Shown piece by piece: positions 26,668-36,381 of a stretch of DNA of 64,000 nt. The translations under genes were made by a program, and so were the position numbers. Under the pieces are notes generated by a model, which was given only the letters and a program-made list of their open reading frames with translations, was not told the origin of the DNA and made no database searches. The stretch's first letter is position 1; every line of letters starts with the position of its first letter. Source of the DNA: Paraburkholderia tropica (GTDB lineage Bacteria > Pseudomonadota > Gammaproteobacteria > Burkholderiales > Burkholderiaceae); NCBI RefSeq assembly GCF_914484835.1, contig NZ_CAJZAR010000058.1:1-64000 (forward strand). Reading direction: 5' to 3'.

Positions 26668-27447
26668 ATGCTGCGTGTGATCACCGCGAACCTCAACGGC
26701 ATCCGCTCGGCGGCGAAGAAAGGCTTCTTCGAATGGTTCGGCGACCAGAAAGCCGACGTGCTCTGCGTGCAGGAAATCAAGTGCTCGCAGGACGACATGA
26801 CGCCCGAATTCCTCGCACCGCACGACTTCAAGGGCTATTTCCAGCACGCGGTGAAGAAGGGCTATAGCGGCGCGGGCGTCTACACGCGCCACGAGCCGGA
26901 CGACGTGATCATCGGCTTCGGCAGCGAGGAATTCGACGCCGAAGGCCGCTACGTGGAAGCGCGCTTCGGCAAGCTTTCCGTTATTTCGGTGTACGTGCCG
27001 TCGGGTTCGAGCGGCGAGGAGCGCCAGGCCGCCAAGTACCGCTTCATGGACGCGTTCATGCCGCATCTGGCCGAACTCAGCCGCGAGCGCGAAGTGGTCG
27101 TATGCGGCGACGTGAACATCGTCCACAAGGAAATCGACATCAAGAACTGGAAGGGCAACCAGAAGAACTCCGGCTGCCTGCCCGAAGAACGCGCGTGGCT
27201 CACGCAGCTGTTCGACGACGTGGGTTACGTGGACGTGTTCCGCACGCTCGACCAGCGTCCCGAGCAGTACACGTGGTGGAGCAACCGCGGCCAGGCGTAC
27301 GCGAAGAACGTGGGTTGGCGTATCGATTACCAGATCGCCACGCCGGGCATCGCGGCGACGGCGAAAGACGTGTCGGTGTTCAAGGAGATCAAGTTCAGCG
27401 ACCACGCGCCGCTGACGATCGACTACGACTGGAAGATGAAGAAGTAA
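26668..27447 (+). CDS. xth: exodeoxyribonuclease III
   Basis: AP endonuclease and 3'-5' exonuclease of base excision repair. The 259-residue product carries the EEP nuclease catalytic residues: Asn in ITANLNG, Glu of CVQEIK, the Tyr of SVYVPSG, Asp and Asn of CGDVNIVH, Asp of WRIDYQ and the final Asp-His in FSDHAPL. AAGGAAA lies upstream of the ATG at 26668. A terminator follows. Confidence 0.95.
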   Translation: MLRVITANLNGIRSAAKKGFFEWFGDQKADVLCVQEIKCSQDDMTPEFLAPHDFKGYFQHAVKKGYSGAGVYTRHEPDDVIIGFGSEEFDAEGRYVEARFGKLSVISVYVPSGSSGEERQAAKYRFMDAFMPHLAELSREREVVVCGDVNIVHKEIDIKNWKGNQKNSGCLPEERAWLTQLFDDVGYVDVFRTLDQRPEQYTWWSNRGQAYAKNVGWRIDYQIATPGIAATAKDVSVFKEIKFSDHAPLTIDYDWKMKK

Positions 27448-27483
27448 GCGCGCGTCGTTACGCGATTGTCGTTAATCGCGGGC

Positions 27484-27516
27484 AAAAAAATGGGCGCTTC
27501 GGCGCCCATTTCGTTT
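27484..27516. terminator. bidirectional intrinsic terminator after xth
   Basis: AAATGGGCGC/GCGCCCATTT stem with a TTCG tetraloop, flanked by A7 on the left and a T-rich run on the right, so it can serve xth and the convergent M48 protease gene. Confidence 0.88.
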
Positions 27517-27546
27517 TGCAGTTCACGCGTATCAAGCGCGCCGCGC

Positions 27547-28716
27547 TCAAGGCGACGCCACCACCTTGCGCTTCTGCACGGCCGGCATGCCTTCGTAATC
27601 GGGCAGGGCGGCGAGCGGCTTGCCGATGGCCTTGGCGTAGAGCGGCATCATGTCGGCCAGACGCTTGGCGATGTCGGCGCGCCGCGCGGGCGTGTACGGA
27701 TGCACGTAGATGAAGCCCTGATCGCGATCGGCGCGCGTGACCATCGCGAGCTTGTCCCAGAGCGTGAGCGCGGCGCGCGGATCGAAGCCCGCGCGCGCGG
27801 CGATGTCGCTGCCGATCACGTCGGCTTCCGTTTCGTCGGCGCGGCCATAGTGCATCTCGACGAGCCGCGAGCCGATGCCGAGCGGGAACATGCCGAGGTC
27901 CGCGAGACCGAACAATTGCGGCACCGCGCCCGATTCGATCTGCGCGGCCTGCTGTTCGCCAAGGCGCTCGCGCACGTGCTCGCGCACCGCATGCGCGATC
28001 TCGTGGCCGAGCAGCATGCCGAGTTCGTTGTCGTTGAGCTTCACGCGGTCGAGCAGGCCGCCGTACACGACGATCTTGCCGCCCGGCAGGCAATACATGC
28101 GGATGTCGGGCGAGCGCACCACGGCCACTTCCCACTTCCACGATTTGACGCGGTCGCTCCACTTGAGCGCGTAGGGCGCGAGCTTGTCGACGAGCTGGCG
28201 CACGTGCTGCACGTGCGGATCGCTATCGGGATAGAGGCGGTTCGAATGGGCCGCGCCGCGCACGATCTCGTTGTATTCGGCGGTCGCCTGCGCTTCGAGC
28301 ATCGGCGACGGAATCAGGTTGCGGAACACTGCGATGTTGCCGAAGCGGACCACGCGGCCGGTGTTCGGCACGCCGTTTTGCGCGCTGCCCGATGTGGCGT
28401 TCGGCGCGGCGCTGCCCGCGCTGGCGCCAGCCGATGCGCCGCTGGTCGCCGCGCCCGCCGAGGCGTTCGGCTCCGCGGCCGGCAGGGACGTGGCACTGGC
28501 CGAGTTCGCGGCGGGATTCTCCGCAGCGTGCGCCGCCTGGCCGAAACTCGCCTGCAGCGCGGCGGCGAGCGTCAGCGCGAGCGCGCGCAGCGCGGTGCGA
28601 AGGTGTGGGCGCTGTCGATCCGCCGCGCCGCGCGCATCGCTTCCTCCCGGACGGCATGGCGTCGATCGGGAAGCGAAAACTGCTGGCTGAAGCGGGGTCA
28701 CGACCGGTTTCTCCAC
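27547..28716 (-). CDS. exported M48-family metalloprotease (LoiP/BepA type)
   Basis: A 389-residue protein with a basic N-region, hydrophobic core ALRALALTLAAALQASFG and cleavage near AAHA (residue about 64), then a Ser/Ala/Asn-rich linker (about 66-115) and the peptidase domain with HEIAH (zinc ligands and catalytic Glu) and the downstream ADETEADVIG third ligand. Family members are periplasmic proteases with envelope quality-control roles. Its 5' end overlaps the upstream AmpG-like gene by about 19 bp, so they are probably co-transcribed. The start is uncertain because the N-region is long. Confidence 0.88.
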   Translation of the reverse strand: MEKPVVTPLQPAVFASRSTPCRPGGSDARGAADRQRPHLRTALRALALTLAAALQASFGQAAHAAENPAANSASATSLPAAEPNASAGAATSGASAGASAGSAAPNATSGSAQNGVPNTGRVVRFGNIAVFRNLIPSPMLEAQATAEYNEIVRGAAHSNRLYPDSDPHVQHVRQLVDKLAPYALKWSDRVKSWKWEVAVVRSPDIRMYCLPGGKIVVYGGLLDRVKLNDNELGMLLGHEIAHAVREHVRERLGEQQAAQIESGAVPQLFGLADLGMFPLGIGSRLVEMHYGRADETEADVIGSDIAARAGFDPRAALTLWDKLAMVTRADRDQGFIYVHPYTPARRADIAKRLADMMPLYAKAIGKPLAALPDYEGMPAVQKRKVVASP

Positions 28717-30167
28717 GGGGCGATACGAATGAGCAGGAGCATACCCGGTACGGCGAGCAGCGTGCAGACGACGAAGTAATCGAACCAGCCAATTTTAGCG
28801 ACGACATAACCGCTTGCGGCGGACGCGAGCGTGCGCGGAATCGAGGCGAGGCTCGTGAACAGCGCGAACTGCGTGGCGGTGTAGCGCGGATCGGTGGTGC
28901 TGGCGATATAGGCCGTGAACGCGGCGAGCGTGAGGCCGGTCGCGAAGGTCTCGAAGCCGTAGACGAGCGCGAGTGCCACCGCGCGCGGATCGAGCGTGAG
29001 CTGCGTATGCGCGCCGAACACGCTCGTGACCTGCGCGACGCCGTGGCTCACCGCGACCACCACGTCGTAGATCGCCGCGAGCGAGGGCGAGCCCGGCCCG
29101 AGCTGCGCGAGCCACGCGAAGCCGAGCGTCGAGACCATCTGCAGGAAACCGAAAATCCACAGGCCGCGCCCGATGCCGATCTTCACCAGCGCGATGCCGC
29201 CGAGAATGCCGCCCGCGAGACTCGCGCCGAACGCGGTCATCTTGGCGATCACGCCGATCTCGGTGCGCGAATAGCCGATGTCGAGAAAGAACGACGTCGA
29301 GAGCGTGGTCGCCATCGTGTCGCCGAGCTTGTAGAGGAAGATGAACGCGAGCACGAACAGCGCGGCGGCGAGGCCGTCGCGGTTCACGAATTCGGCGAAC
29401 GGCTGCACGATGGCTTCGCGCAGATTCTTCGGCGGCGCGCCGTGAATCTCGGGCTCCGTCACGACGAGCGAGAGGATCATGCCCGGAATCATGAACGCGG
29501 CCGTGACCACGAACACCGTGCTCCACGGCAGATGATCGGAGAGGATCAGCGCGAGCGAGCCGGGCACGAGCGCGGCGATCTTGTACGCGTTCACGTGCAC
29601 CGCGTTGCCCAGACCCTGTTCGGTGTCCTTGAGCAGTTCGCGCCGGTAGGCGTCGACCGAAATGTCCTGGCTCGCGCCGAAGAACGCCACCAGCGCGGTG
29701 AGCGCGGCGACGGTCCAGATCGAGTCTTTCGGGGAGACGAAACCGAGCGCGGCGATCGCGCCCGCCACGAGAATCTGCGTGACCAGCATCCAGCCGCGCC
29801 GACGGCCCGGCTTCCAGCCCGGCAGGCGCGGCACGTAACGGTCCATCAGCGGCGCCCAGACGAATTTCCACGTATAGGGAAACTGGATCAGCGCGAAGAG
29901 GCCGATTTCCTTGAGATTGACGCCCTCGGAGCGTAGCCACGCCTGCACGAGATAGACGAGCGTGAACAGCGGCAGCCCCGAGGTGAAGCCCAGAAACACG
30001 CAGATGAGCATGTGCCTGTTCAGGTACGCGCGCCAGCCCGGATGTTCCTCGTGAGCGTCGACGTCGTGCGCCTCGTGGGCGTCGTGCGCTTCGTGCAGTT
30101 GCGCTGCGGGCGCGTGGCGCGCCTCGTTTGCGTCCTGAGTGGTGGCCTCTTGGGGCGGATTCGGCAT
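28698..30167 (-). CDS. ampG: AmpG-family muropeptide MFS transporter
   Basis: A 489-residue inner-membrane permease with twelve predicted helices. LGFTSGLPLFTL in helix 1, FPYTWKFVWAPLMDRY and GASQDISVDAYRREL match AmpG, which imports anhydro-muropeptides for cell-wall recycling and beta-lactamase induction. Unusual: a His/Asp/Glu/Ala-rich cytoplasmic N-terminus (about residues 24-43, HEAHDAHEAHD) precedes the first helix. No ampC or ampR is nearby. It overlaps the M48 protease gene downstream. Confidence 0.87.
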   Translation of the reverse strand: MPNPPQEATTQDANEARHAPAAQLHEAHDAHEAHDVDAHEEHPGWRAYLNRHMLICVFLGFTSGLPLFTLVYLVQAWLRSEGVNLKEIGLFALIQFPYTWKFVWAPLMDRYVPRLPGWKPGRRRGWMLVTQILVAGAIAALGFVSPKDSIWTVAALTALVAFFGASQDISVDAYRRELLKDTEQGLGNAVHVNAYKIAALVPGSLALILSDHLPWSTVFVVTAAFMIPGMILSLVVTEPEIHGAPPKNLREAIVQPFAEFVNRDGLAAALFVLAFIFLYKLGDTMATTLSTSFFLDIGYSRTEIGVIAKMTAFGASLAGGILGGIALVKIGIGRGLWIFGFLQMVSTLGFAWLAQLGPGSPSLAAIYDVVVAVSHGVAQVTSVFGAHTQLTLDPRAVALALVYGFETFATGLTLAAFTAYIASTTDPRYTATQFALFTSLASIPRTLASAASGYVVAKIGWFDYFVVCTLLAVPGMLLLIRIAPWRNRS

Positions 30168-30235
30168 GTCGTCGGGCGGCGGCGCGGGTGTGTCGGGAAG
30201 AAGTCGGCGAGAAACGCGCGGCGCCGGTCCCGGCG

Positions 30236-30840
30236 TCAGCGCTTCTTCACGCGATAGACCGCAAGACTACCACGCCAGTTCACACCCCATCGAACGGTCT
30301 GGCCCCCGTGCAGCACGGCGCGATCGAGAATTTCGATGCCGACTTCGGGCGCGAGCGCCTCGAAATCCTTCACCGTGAGCACGCGCACGTTCGGCGTGTT
30401 GTGCCATTGATAGGGCAGCGACTTCGAGACCGGCATGCGTCCGCGCAGCACCGAAAGCCGATGCGGCCAGTAGCCGAAATTCGGGAACGAGACGATGCAT
30501 TCTTTGCCCACGCGCGCGGTCTCGCGCAGGATCGCGGCGGTCTGGTGAATCGTCTGCAGCGTCTGCGAAAGAATCGCGAAATCAAAACTCGCGTCTTCGA
30601 ACAGGCGCAGGCCGTCTTCCAGATTCTGCTGGATCACGTTGATGCCGTTCTTCGTCGAGGCGAGCACGCCCGCGTCGTTGATCTCGATGCCGTAGCCCGT
30701 GCACTCCAGCTCCTCGCCGAGCAGCGAGAGCAGCGCGCCGTCGCCGCAGCCGAGGTCGAGCACGCTCGAACGAGGCTCGATCCAGCGCGCGATGGTGCGG
30801 AAGTCGGGACGGGCGGAAAGACTGTCGAAAGCGCTCTGGT

Positions 30841-30844
<4 letters not shown>
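30236..30844 (-). CDS. metW: methionine biosynthesis protein MetW
   Basis: A 202-residue methyltransferase-fold protein (VLDLGCGDGALL is the SAM-binding loop) partnered with MetX; in betaproteobacteria MetW is needed for efficient homoserine acylation. FPNFGYWPHR and the RWGVNW tail are family landmarks. Its ATG overlaps the metX stop (ATGA at 30841-30844), indicating coupled translation, so it should share the metX riboswitch control. Confidence 0.95.
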
Positions 30845-31986
<1,142 letters not shown>

Positions 31987-32076
31987 TCGTTCCGCCTGTG
32001 TTTTTCGGGCGGCTAAACGGTGTCGGCGAGCGCGGAGTGCGAAAGAGTTGGCGCAGCTGACGACCTCTTTAGCCGC
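31987..32076 (-). promoter_or_regulatory. metX expression platform: competing stem and Shine-Dalgarno-sequestering helix
   Basis: In transcript sense, GCGGCUAAA (32076-32068) is perfectly complementary to UUUAGCCGC (32017-32009). The stem extends inward with GGUCG/CGACC-like pairs. The 3' arm runs into CCGCC (32012-32008), which can instead pair with GGCGG (31996-31992), the metX ribosome binding site. The two pairings are mutually exclusive, giving an ON/OFF switch driven by whether GCUAAA is held by the upstream riboswitch. Confidence 0.6.
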
Positions 32077-32151
32077 ATTTATATCGAACTCCGCCGGACC
32101 CATGTCCCGGGAGTTCACGCGCCCGCAATCGAGTCAGCAAATCGGCGCGTG
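32056..32151 (-). promoter_or_regulatory. SAM-II-type riboswitch candidate upstream of metX
   Basis: Transcript sense: P1 is CACGCGCC (32151-32144) with GGCGCGUG (32123-32116). The 20-nt loop begins GAUUUG and ends UUGCG, as in SAM-II loop 1. The 3' core AUAAAUGCGGCUAAA (32082-32068) matches the SAM-II joining strand and conserved GCUAAA. Loop bases GCUGAC can pair with GUCAGC (32061-32056), forming the pseudoknot; GACUC with GAGGUC is an alternative register nearer the core. An extra hairpin AACUCC/GGAGUU (32115-32110 with 32092-32087) interrupts the joining strand. Location ahead of metX fits SAM control. Confidence 0.72.
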
Positions 32152-32166
32152 GGTGAAGCAAGTGAA

Positions 32167-32196
32167 CGCAGAGTATAACGGAAAACGCTGGCGTCA
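32167..32196 (-). promoter_or_regulatory. candidate metXW promoter
   Basis: On the minus strand TTGACG is followed by TATACT after 14 bp (or TACTCT after 16 bp), ending about 20 bp before the riboswitch P1. The position fits a transcript that begins just ahead of the aptamer. Confidence 0.5.
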
Positions 32197-32270
32197 ATGC
32201 GGCGGACGGGCGGCTGCAGGAGCGGCGGCGCGCGAGGCCGCCGCCCGCGCGCCGCCGGGCTCACGCAAGC

Positions 32271-32882
32271 TCAGACGCCGTTCGGATGCGCGTTGCGCCA
32301 GCGTCGCAGGCCGAAGGCGGCGACGATCATCAGGATGCCGTAGAGCACGGCGTAGGCGGCGATCACCCAGATCAGCGAGAGCGCGCCCGCGCCCGGAAAC
32401 ATGACGATGAAGAAGCCCACGGCCGCCGACAGCAGTCCCGAGAGGCCGACCGCCCACGGATGCGCGATCGCGCGGCGGTACTGGAACGCGTAGATGATTT
32501 CGAAGATGCCGACCGCGAGCGCCCAGAAGCCGATGATCATCACGAGCACGATGGCCGTTTCGCCGGGCCAGAAGAACGCCACGAGGCCCGCGATCACGCC
32601 GATCAGGCCGACCACGACGTAGGCCCAGCGCCGCGTGCCGCCGCCGCGCGCGCCGTAGAGCAGCGCGAAGGCGCCGTCGACGATCGCGTAGGCGCCCCAG
32701 ACGATGGCGAGCGTGATGACGGTGAAGCCCGGCCACATGAAGGCGAGCACGCCGAACACGATGGCGGCGATGCCGCGCGCGAGCAGCCAGCCCCAATGGG
32801 CGGACAGTCCCGCGAGGATGGGCAGGGCGGCCGGGGGAATCGGCGGAATGGAGGAAGTCGGGCGGACGTCGGGTCGGTTCAT
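32271..32882 (-). CDS. HdeD/DUF308-family membrane protein
   Basis: A 203-residue protein with six hydrophobic helices in three similar pairs, including GVLAFMWPGFTVITL, GLVAFFWPGETAIVL and FFIVMFPGAGALSLI; the repeated FxWPG motif is typical of the HdeD family, linked in enterobacteria to acid resistance. An AAGGAG site lies 8 bp before the ATG. No acid-stress genes neighbour it, so the physiological role is open. Confidence 0.88.
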   Translation of the reverse strand: MNRPDVRPTSSIPPIPPAALPILAGLSAHWGWLLARGIAAIVFGVLAFMWPGFTVITLAIVWGAYAIVDGAFALLYGARGGGTRRWAYVVVGLIGVIAGLVAFFWPGETAIVLVMIIGFWALAVGIFEIIYAFQYRRAIAHPWAVGLSGLLSAAVGFFIVMFPGAGALSLIWVIAAYAVLYGILMIVAAFGLRRWRNAHPNGV

Positions 32883-33033
32883 GCGTGCTTCTCCTTGCGA
32901 AAGGAAGCGAAGCGCACGGCCGCGCTGGGCGAAACGACGCGCCCGGACCTGCCGACAACACCGGAAAAGCCCGCCTCGCCGCGAAAAGGACGAACGAGGA
33001 CGAAAAAAGACGAAACGGGCGGGCGCGGCCGCG

Positions 33034-33720
33034 CTACTGAAGAATCACGCGAATCTGTTCGTCGGCGTGCTCGCTGGGCGAGCGCGTGAAGCCGCTTTGC
33101 GCGTAACGGTGCCAGCAGCCGATCACGTAGCGCACCACCAGATTCGCGCGCACTGCCGGATCGTAACCCTTTGGCGCCGCCGCTGCGCCGGGGTTGTCCG
33201 CCGCGCTTTCCGCGAGTTCGGCGATGCCCACGCGCAGGCACTGGCGCAGCGTGGCCTCGATGCGGTCGAGCATCTGGTTCACGCGTTCGGCGAGGCGTTC
33301 GTGCTCGCCCACCAGCGCTTCGCAGGTCAGCACGCGCGTCATGCCCGCGTTTTTCGCCGAGAACTGGACCAGCATCAAGGCGATGGCGCGCGCCTGGAGC
33401 ACGCCGCTCGGCTCCTTCGCGACGATCTGGTTCACGAGCGCGAACAGCGTCTGCTCGATGAAGTCGATCAGACCTTCGTACATCTGCGCCTTGCTCGCGA
33501 AATGGCGATACAGCGCCGCTTCGGAGACGCCGAGCTTCGCCGCGAGCGCGGCGGTGGTGATCTTCTCGCCGCGCGGCGCTTCCAGCATGGAGGCGAGCGT
33601 CTGGAGAATGTGCACGCGGCGCTCGCCCGGCTTCGGACGGCCGGCGCGGCGCGGCGGTGCATCGGGTGAGTCCGGTGATTCTGCTGCTACGACTGCGTCA
33701 CGCGTTTCGGTCGGCTGCAT
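33034..33720 (-). CDS. slmA: TetR-family nucleoid occlusion factor SlmA
   Basis: A 228-residue TetR-type DNA-binding protein. The helix-turn-helix segment GEKITTAALAAKLGVSEAALYRHFASKAQMYEGLI with the preceding ERRVHILQTLASMLE matches SlmA, which binds chromosomal sites and blocks FtsZ assembly over the nucleoid. The first 30 residues are a Pro/Asp-rich extension. Located downstream of argB and a HAD phosphatase, a common Burkholderia order. Ordinary TetR repression is the alternative if the SlmA assignment fails. Confidence 0.82.
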   Translation of the reverse strand: MQPTETRDAVVAAESPDSPDAPPRRAGRPKPGERRVHILQTLASMLEAPRGEKITTAALAAKLGVSEAALYRHFASKAQMYEGLIDFIEQTLFALVNQIVAKEPSGVLQARAIALMLVQFSAKNAGMTRVLTCEALVGEHERLAERVNQMLDRIEATLRQCLRVGIAELAESAADNPGAAAAPKGYDPAVRANLVVRYVIGCWHRYAQSGFTRSPSEHADEQIRVILQ

Positions 33721-33910
33721 GAATGTCGCCCCTGAGTCCGGCTCGCGGCCCGTGGCGAGGCCGCCGGGCCGTCGAATCTTGCGGTGTGTTGTGCGTCTGG
33801 ATGCGTGCCGACTCCCGCGCTCGCTCCAGATTCGTGTGCTGCGTGCTGCACGGCGCGCCCGTGGTCCGTCGGGCGCGTCGGTCGTGATGTGCTGATGTGC
33901 GTTAGCGCGT

Positions 33911-34684
33911 TCAGCCGCGCGGTTCGTCGCGCAACTGCCCGCGCAGTTGTCCGCGCAGTTGCCCGGTACGCAGGCCGCGTCCCAGCGATTTTAGCGAACG
34001 AATGCGATGGTCGACATAGTGAGGCCGTCCGCCCCGCGCGAGCGCGACGGGCAGATGGCCGGTGATCCATACCGTCTGGATGCCGAGGCGCCGGTAGCGC
34101 TTCAGATGCCCGCGCGTGTCCTCGACGAGAATCGCGTCCTCGAAGGCGACGCCGATGTCGCGCAGCGTCTTGCGCAGCATCGACGCATCGGGCTTGGCGC
34201 GCCAGCGCTCGCGCGTGCGCATGTGTTCGATGGCGAGCACGCGCTCGAAGATCCGCTCGATGCCGAGCGCGCCGAGCACCGCGTGCGCGTAGTCGGTCGG
34301 GCCATTGGTCAGCACGATCTTGCGGCCGGGCAGCGCGCGCAGGATGCGTGCGAGGCCGCGTTCGGCGTGCAGCATGGCGGGCAGATCGTCGAAGGTATGG
34401 ACGACCTTGAGGAAGTCGTGCGGGTCGATCGCGTGATGACGGAGCAGGCCGAGCAGCGCCGCGCCGTAGCGATGCGTGTAACTCGTGCGCAGATGGTTCG
34501 CGACGTCGCGGCTCACGCCGAGCGAGTCGATGATGTACTGCGTCATGCCGCGGTTGATGGCGGGAAAGACCGCGCGCGACGCGCCGTGGAGCGTGTTGTC
34601 GAGGTCGAACAGCCAGACCGGTCGATGCGCGGCGCGCGTCGGCCGACGGCGCGGCGGGCTGCGACGGGTGCGGATGGCGTTCAT
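33911..34684 (-). CDS. HAD-superfamily hydrolase, pyrimidine 5'-nucleotidase type
   Basis: A 257-residue phosphatase: motif I WLFDLDNTLH (nucleophile Asp), motif II VLTNG, the motif III Lys in RAKPDASML, and motif IV ILVEDTRGH. The family dephosphorylates nucleotides or sugar phosphates; pyrimidine 5'-nucleotidase is the usual label. The basic C-terminus ends in GQLRGQLRGQLR, coded by a short tandem repeat. The start at ATG 34684 has no Shine-Dalgarno but a run of eight C on its strand, so the true start may differ. Confidence 0.85.
   Translation of the reverse strand: MNAIRTRRSPPRRRPTRAAHRPVWLFDLDNTLHGASRAVFPAINRGMTQYIIDSLGVSRDVANHLRTSYTHRYGAALLGLLRHHAIDPHDFLKVVHTFDDLPAMLHAERGLARILRALPGRKIVLTNGPTDYAHAVLGALGIERIFERVLAIEHMRTRERWRAKPDASMLRKTLRDIGVAFEDAILVEDTRGHLKRYRRLGIQTVWITGHLPVALARGGRPHYVDHRIRSLKSLGRGLRTGQLRGQLRGQLRDEPRG
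33928..33965. repeat. tandem repeat in the 3' end of the HAD gene
   Basis: Three near-identical 12-bp units (CGCGCAGTTGCC-like) encode the GQLR repeats at the end of the HAD protein. The unit length keeps frame. Confidence 0.6.
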
Positions 34685-34698
34685 CGAAGCAAAACAGA

Positions 34699-34742
34699 GG
34701 GGGGGGAGACAGCACAGGCGGCGCGTCCAGCGCCGCCTGTGC
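34699..34742 (-). other. 13-bp perfect hairpin and homopolymer tract between argB and the HAD gene
   Basis: GCACAGGCGGCGC (34712-34724) and its exact complement (34730-34742) enclose a 5-nt loop. On the minus strand the hairpin is followed by C8 (34706-34699), then by TCTGTTTTGC. It lacks a U tract, so it is not a standard terminator; it may attenuate or protect the argB 3' end. Confidence 0.6.
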
Positions 34743-34751
34743 AGAGGGGGG

Positions 34752-35651
34752 TCAGTGGGAGCGGATCATCGTGCCGAACGGCTGTTCGGTCAAAATCTCC
34801 AGCAGCACCGAATGCTCGATCCGCCCATCGATGATGTGCACGGACCGCACGCCGCTCTTGGCCGCGTCGAGCGCCGACGAAATCTTCGGCAGCATCCCAC
34901 CCGAAATCGTGCCGTCCTCAAACAGCGCATCGATCTCACGTGCCGAAAGATCGGTCAGCAGATTGCCCGACTTGTCCATCACGCCGGGGATGTTCGTCAT
35001 CATCACGAGCTTCTCGGCGTTGAGCACGACCGCAAGCTTGCCGGCCACGAGGTCGGCATTGATGTTGTACGACAGACCATCCTCACCGAAACCAATCGGC
35101 GAAATCACCGGAATAAACGCGTCGTCCTGAAGCGCCTTCACGACGGCCGGGTTGATCGCCTCGACTTCGCCCACCTGGCCGATGTCGATGTACTGACCCG
35201 GGTTGTCGCGGTCCGGCATCATCAGCTTGCGCGCGTGGATCAGGCCGCCGTCCTTGCCGGTGAGGCCGACCGCGTGGCCGCCGAAATGGTTGATCAGCGT
35301 GACGATGTCCTGCTGCACCTCGCCGCCGAGCACCCACTCGACGACTTCCATGGTTTCCTCGTCCGTGACGCGCATGCCCTGGATGAAGGTACCTTGCTTG
35401 CCGATCTTCTTGAGCGCCGTGTCGATCTGCGGGCCGCCGCCGTGCACGATGACCGGGTTGATGCCCACGAGCTTCAGCAGGATCACGTCGCGCGCGAAGC
35501 CTTGCTTGAGCCGCTCCTCGGTCATGGCGTTGCCGCCGTATTTGATGACCACGGTCTTACCGTGGTACTGACGGATATAGGGCAGCGCTTCAGCCAGGAT
35601 TTCGGCTTTCAGGGTGGGCGCGATCTGCGTGAGGTCGATGGGCTCGGACAT
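34752..35651 (-). CDS. argB: N-acetylglutamate kinase
   Basis: Phosphorylates N-acetylglutamate in arginine synthesis. The 299-residue amino-acid-kinase-fold product has VIKYGGNAM, VHGGGPQI, GGHAVGLTGKDGG (substrate and ATP binding) and the TISGGMLPKI block near the C-terminus. The ATG at 35651 (MSEPIDLTQIAPTLKAEIL) matches the family start; an upstream in-frame Met would add 28 unrelated residues. No other arg gene is in the window. Confidence 0.96.
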   Translation of the reverse strand: MSEPIDLTQIAPTLKAEILAEALPYIRQYHGKTVVIKYGGNAMTEERLKQGFARDVILLKLVGINPVIVHGGGPQIDTALKKIGKQGTFIQGMRVTDEETMEVVEWVLGGEVQQDIVTLINHFGGHAVGLTGKDGGLIHARKLMMPDRDNPGQYIDIGQVGEVEAINPAVVKALQDDAFIPVISPIGFGEDGLSYNINADLVAGKLAVVLNAEKLVMMTNIPGVMDKSGNLLTDLSAREIDALFEDGTISGGMLPKISSALDAAKSGVRSVHIIDGRIEHSVLLEILTEQPFGTMIRSH

Positions 35652-36042
35652 GGCGGCGGAGACTGGACAGAAAACGGGACAAAAACGAGACGGAAAGCGC
35701 GGGAAGGATCCGGCGAAACCGGCCGCGCGGGTCAAACAGGCCGAATTGTACAGGACTGGCGCGGCGCAACAGGGTTTGCGGCAGGGTTTTCGCGAGGGTG
35801 CGCGGCGGTGCGGCGTAGCCGATGGCTGAGGCGGGAAATCGGGAAAGATATGCTGATTTCGCGTTTATTGTTGGTGAAATATCCTGCGTTGCGGCGATTG
35901 CGCGGTAGCGTGCGGGCGAAAATGGGCGAGGACGGACGCGTGCGGCGTTGTCTGCATCCAACGCGCAGGAACACCGCCCGGCGCCGCGCCGCACTGTGGC
36001 ATCATTTCCTTACCGCCGACGCCGGCTCACGAGGAGCGCGCC
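35652..36042. other. argB / CWC protein divergent intergenic region
   Basis: 391 bp with no credible gene. On the minus strand a TACAAT box (35750-35745) with TTGCGC upstream may drive argB. An AT-rich patch at about 35835-35890, with GAAATC and GATTTC as inverted repeats, is the only compositionally distinct part. Confidence 0.4.
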
Positions 36043-36354
36043 ATGACCGCCTCCAAGCCCCACGCCGCCAAGCAGGGCGCGGCCCGGGGCGCAACTTCGG
36101 ACGCGAAATCGGCCGCGAATTCGGCTGCGAAATCAGCCGAACTTCGCGATGCGACGCGCAGCATCCGCTGCCCGCGCTGCGGCAGCCGCTTCGACTGCGG
36201 CCGTCACGCCGAGCCGTTCGACTGCTGGTGCAAGTCGATGCCCGCGCTGCCGGCGAGCCAGCTCGATCCGCGCGGCCGCTGCCTGTGCCCCGAATGCCTC
36301 GCCGCCGCCGTCGCCACGGGCCATGTGCCGGCTGGCGGGCCGCAGGACGGCTGA
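36043..36354 (+). CDS. cysteine-rich CWC-family small protein
   Basis: A 103-residue protein: a basic Ala/Lys/Ser leader (residues 1-40) and a C-terminal cysteine module CPRCGSRFDCG, FDCWC and CLCPECL, the pattern of the cysteine-rich CWC family, which probably binds a metal such as zinc. A GGAG site precedes the ATG at 36043 by 6 bp. Function unknown. It converges with the TPR-glycosyltransferase gene. Confidence 0.85.
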   Translation: MTASKPHAAKQGAARGATSDAKSAANSAAKSAELRDATRSIRCPRCGSRFDCGRHAEPFDCWCKSMPALPASQLDPRGRCLCPECLAAAVATGHVPAGGPQDG

Positions 36355-36381
36355 ACTTCCGCCAAGCGTCACGCTTGCCCC

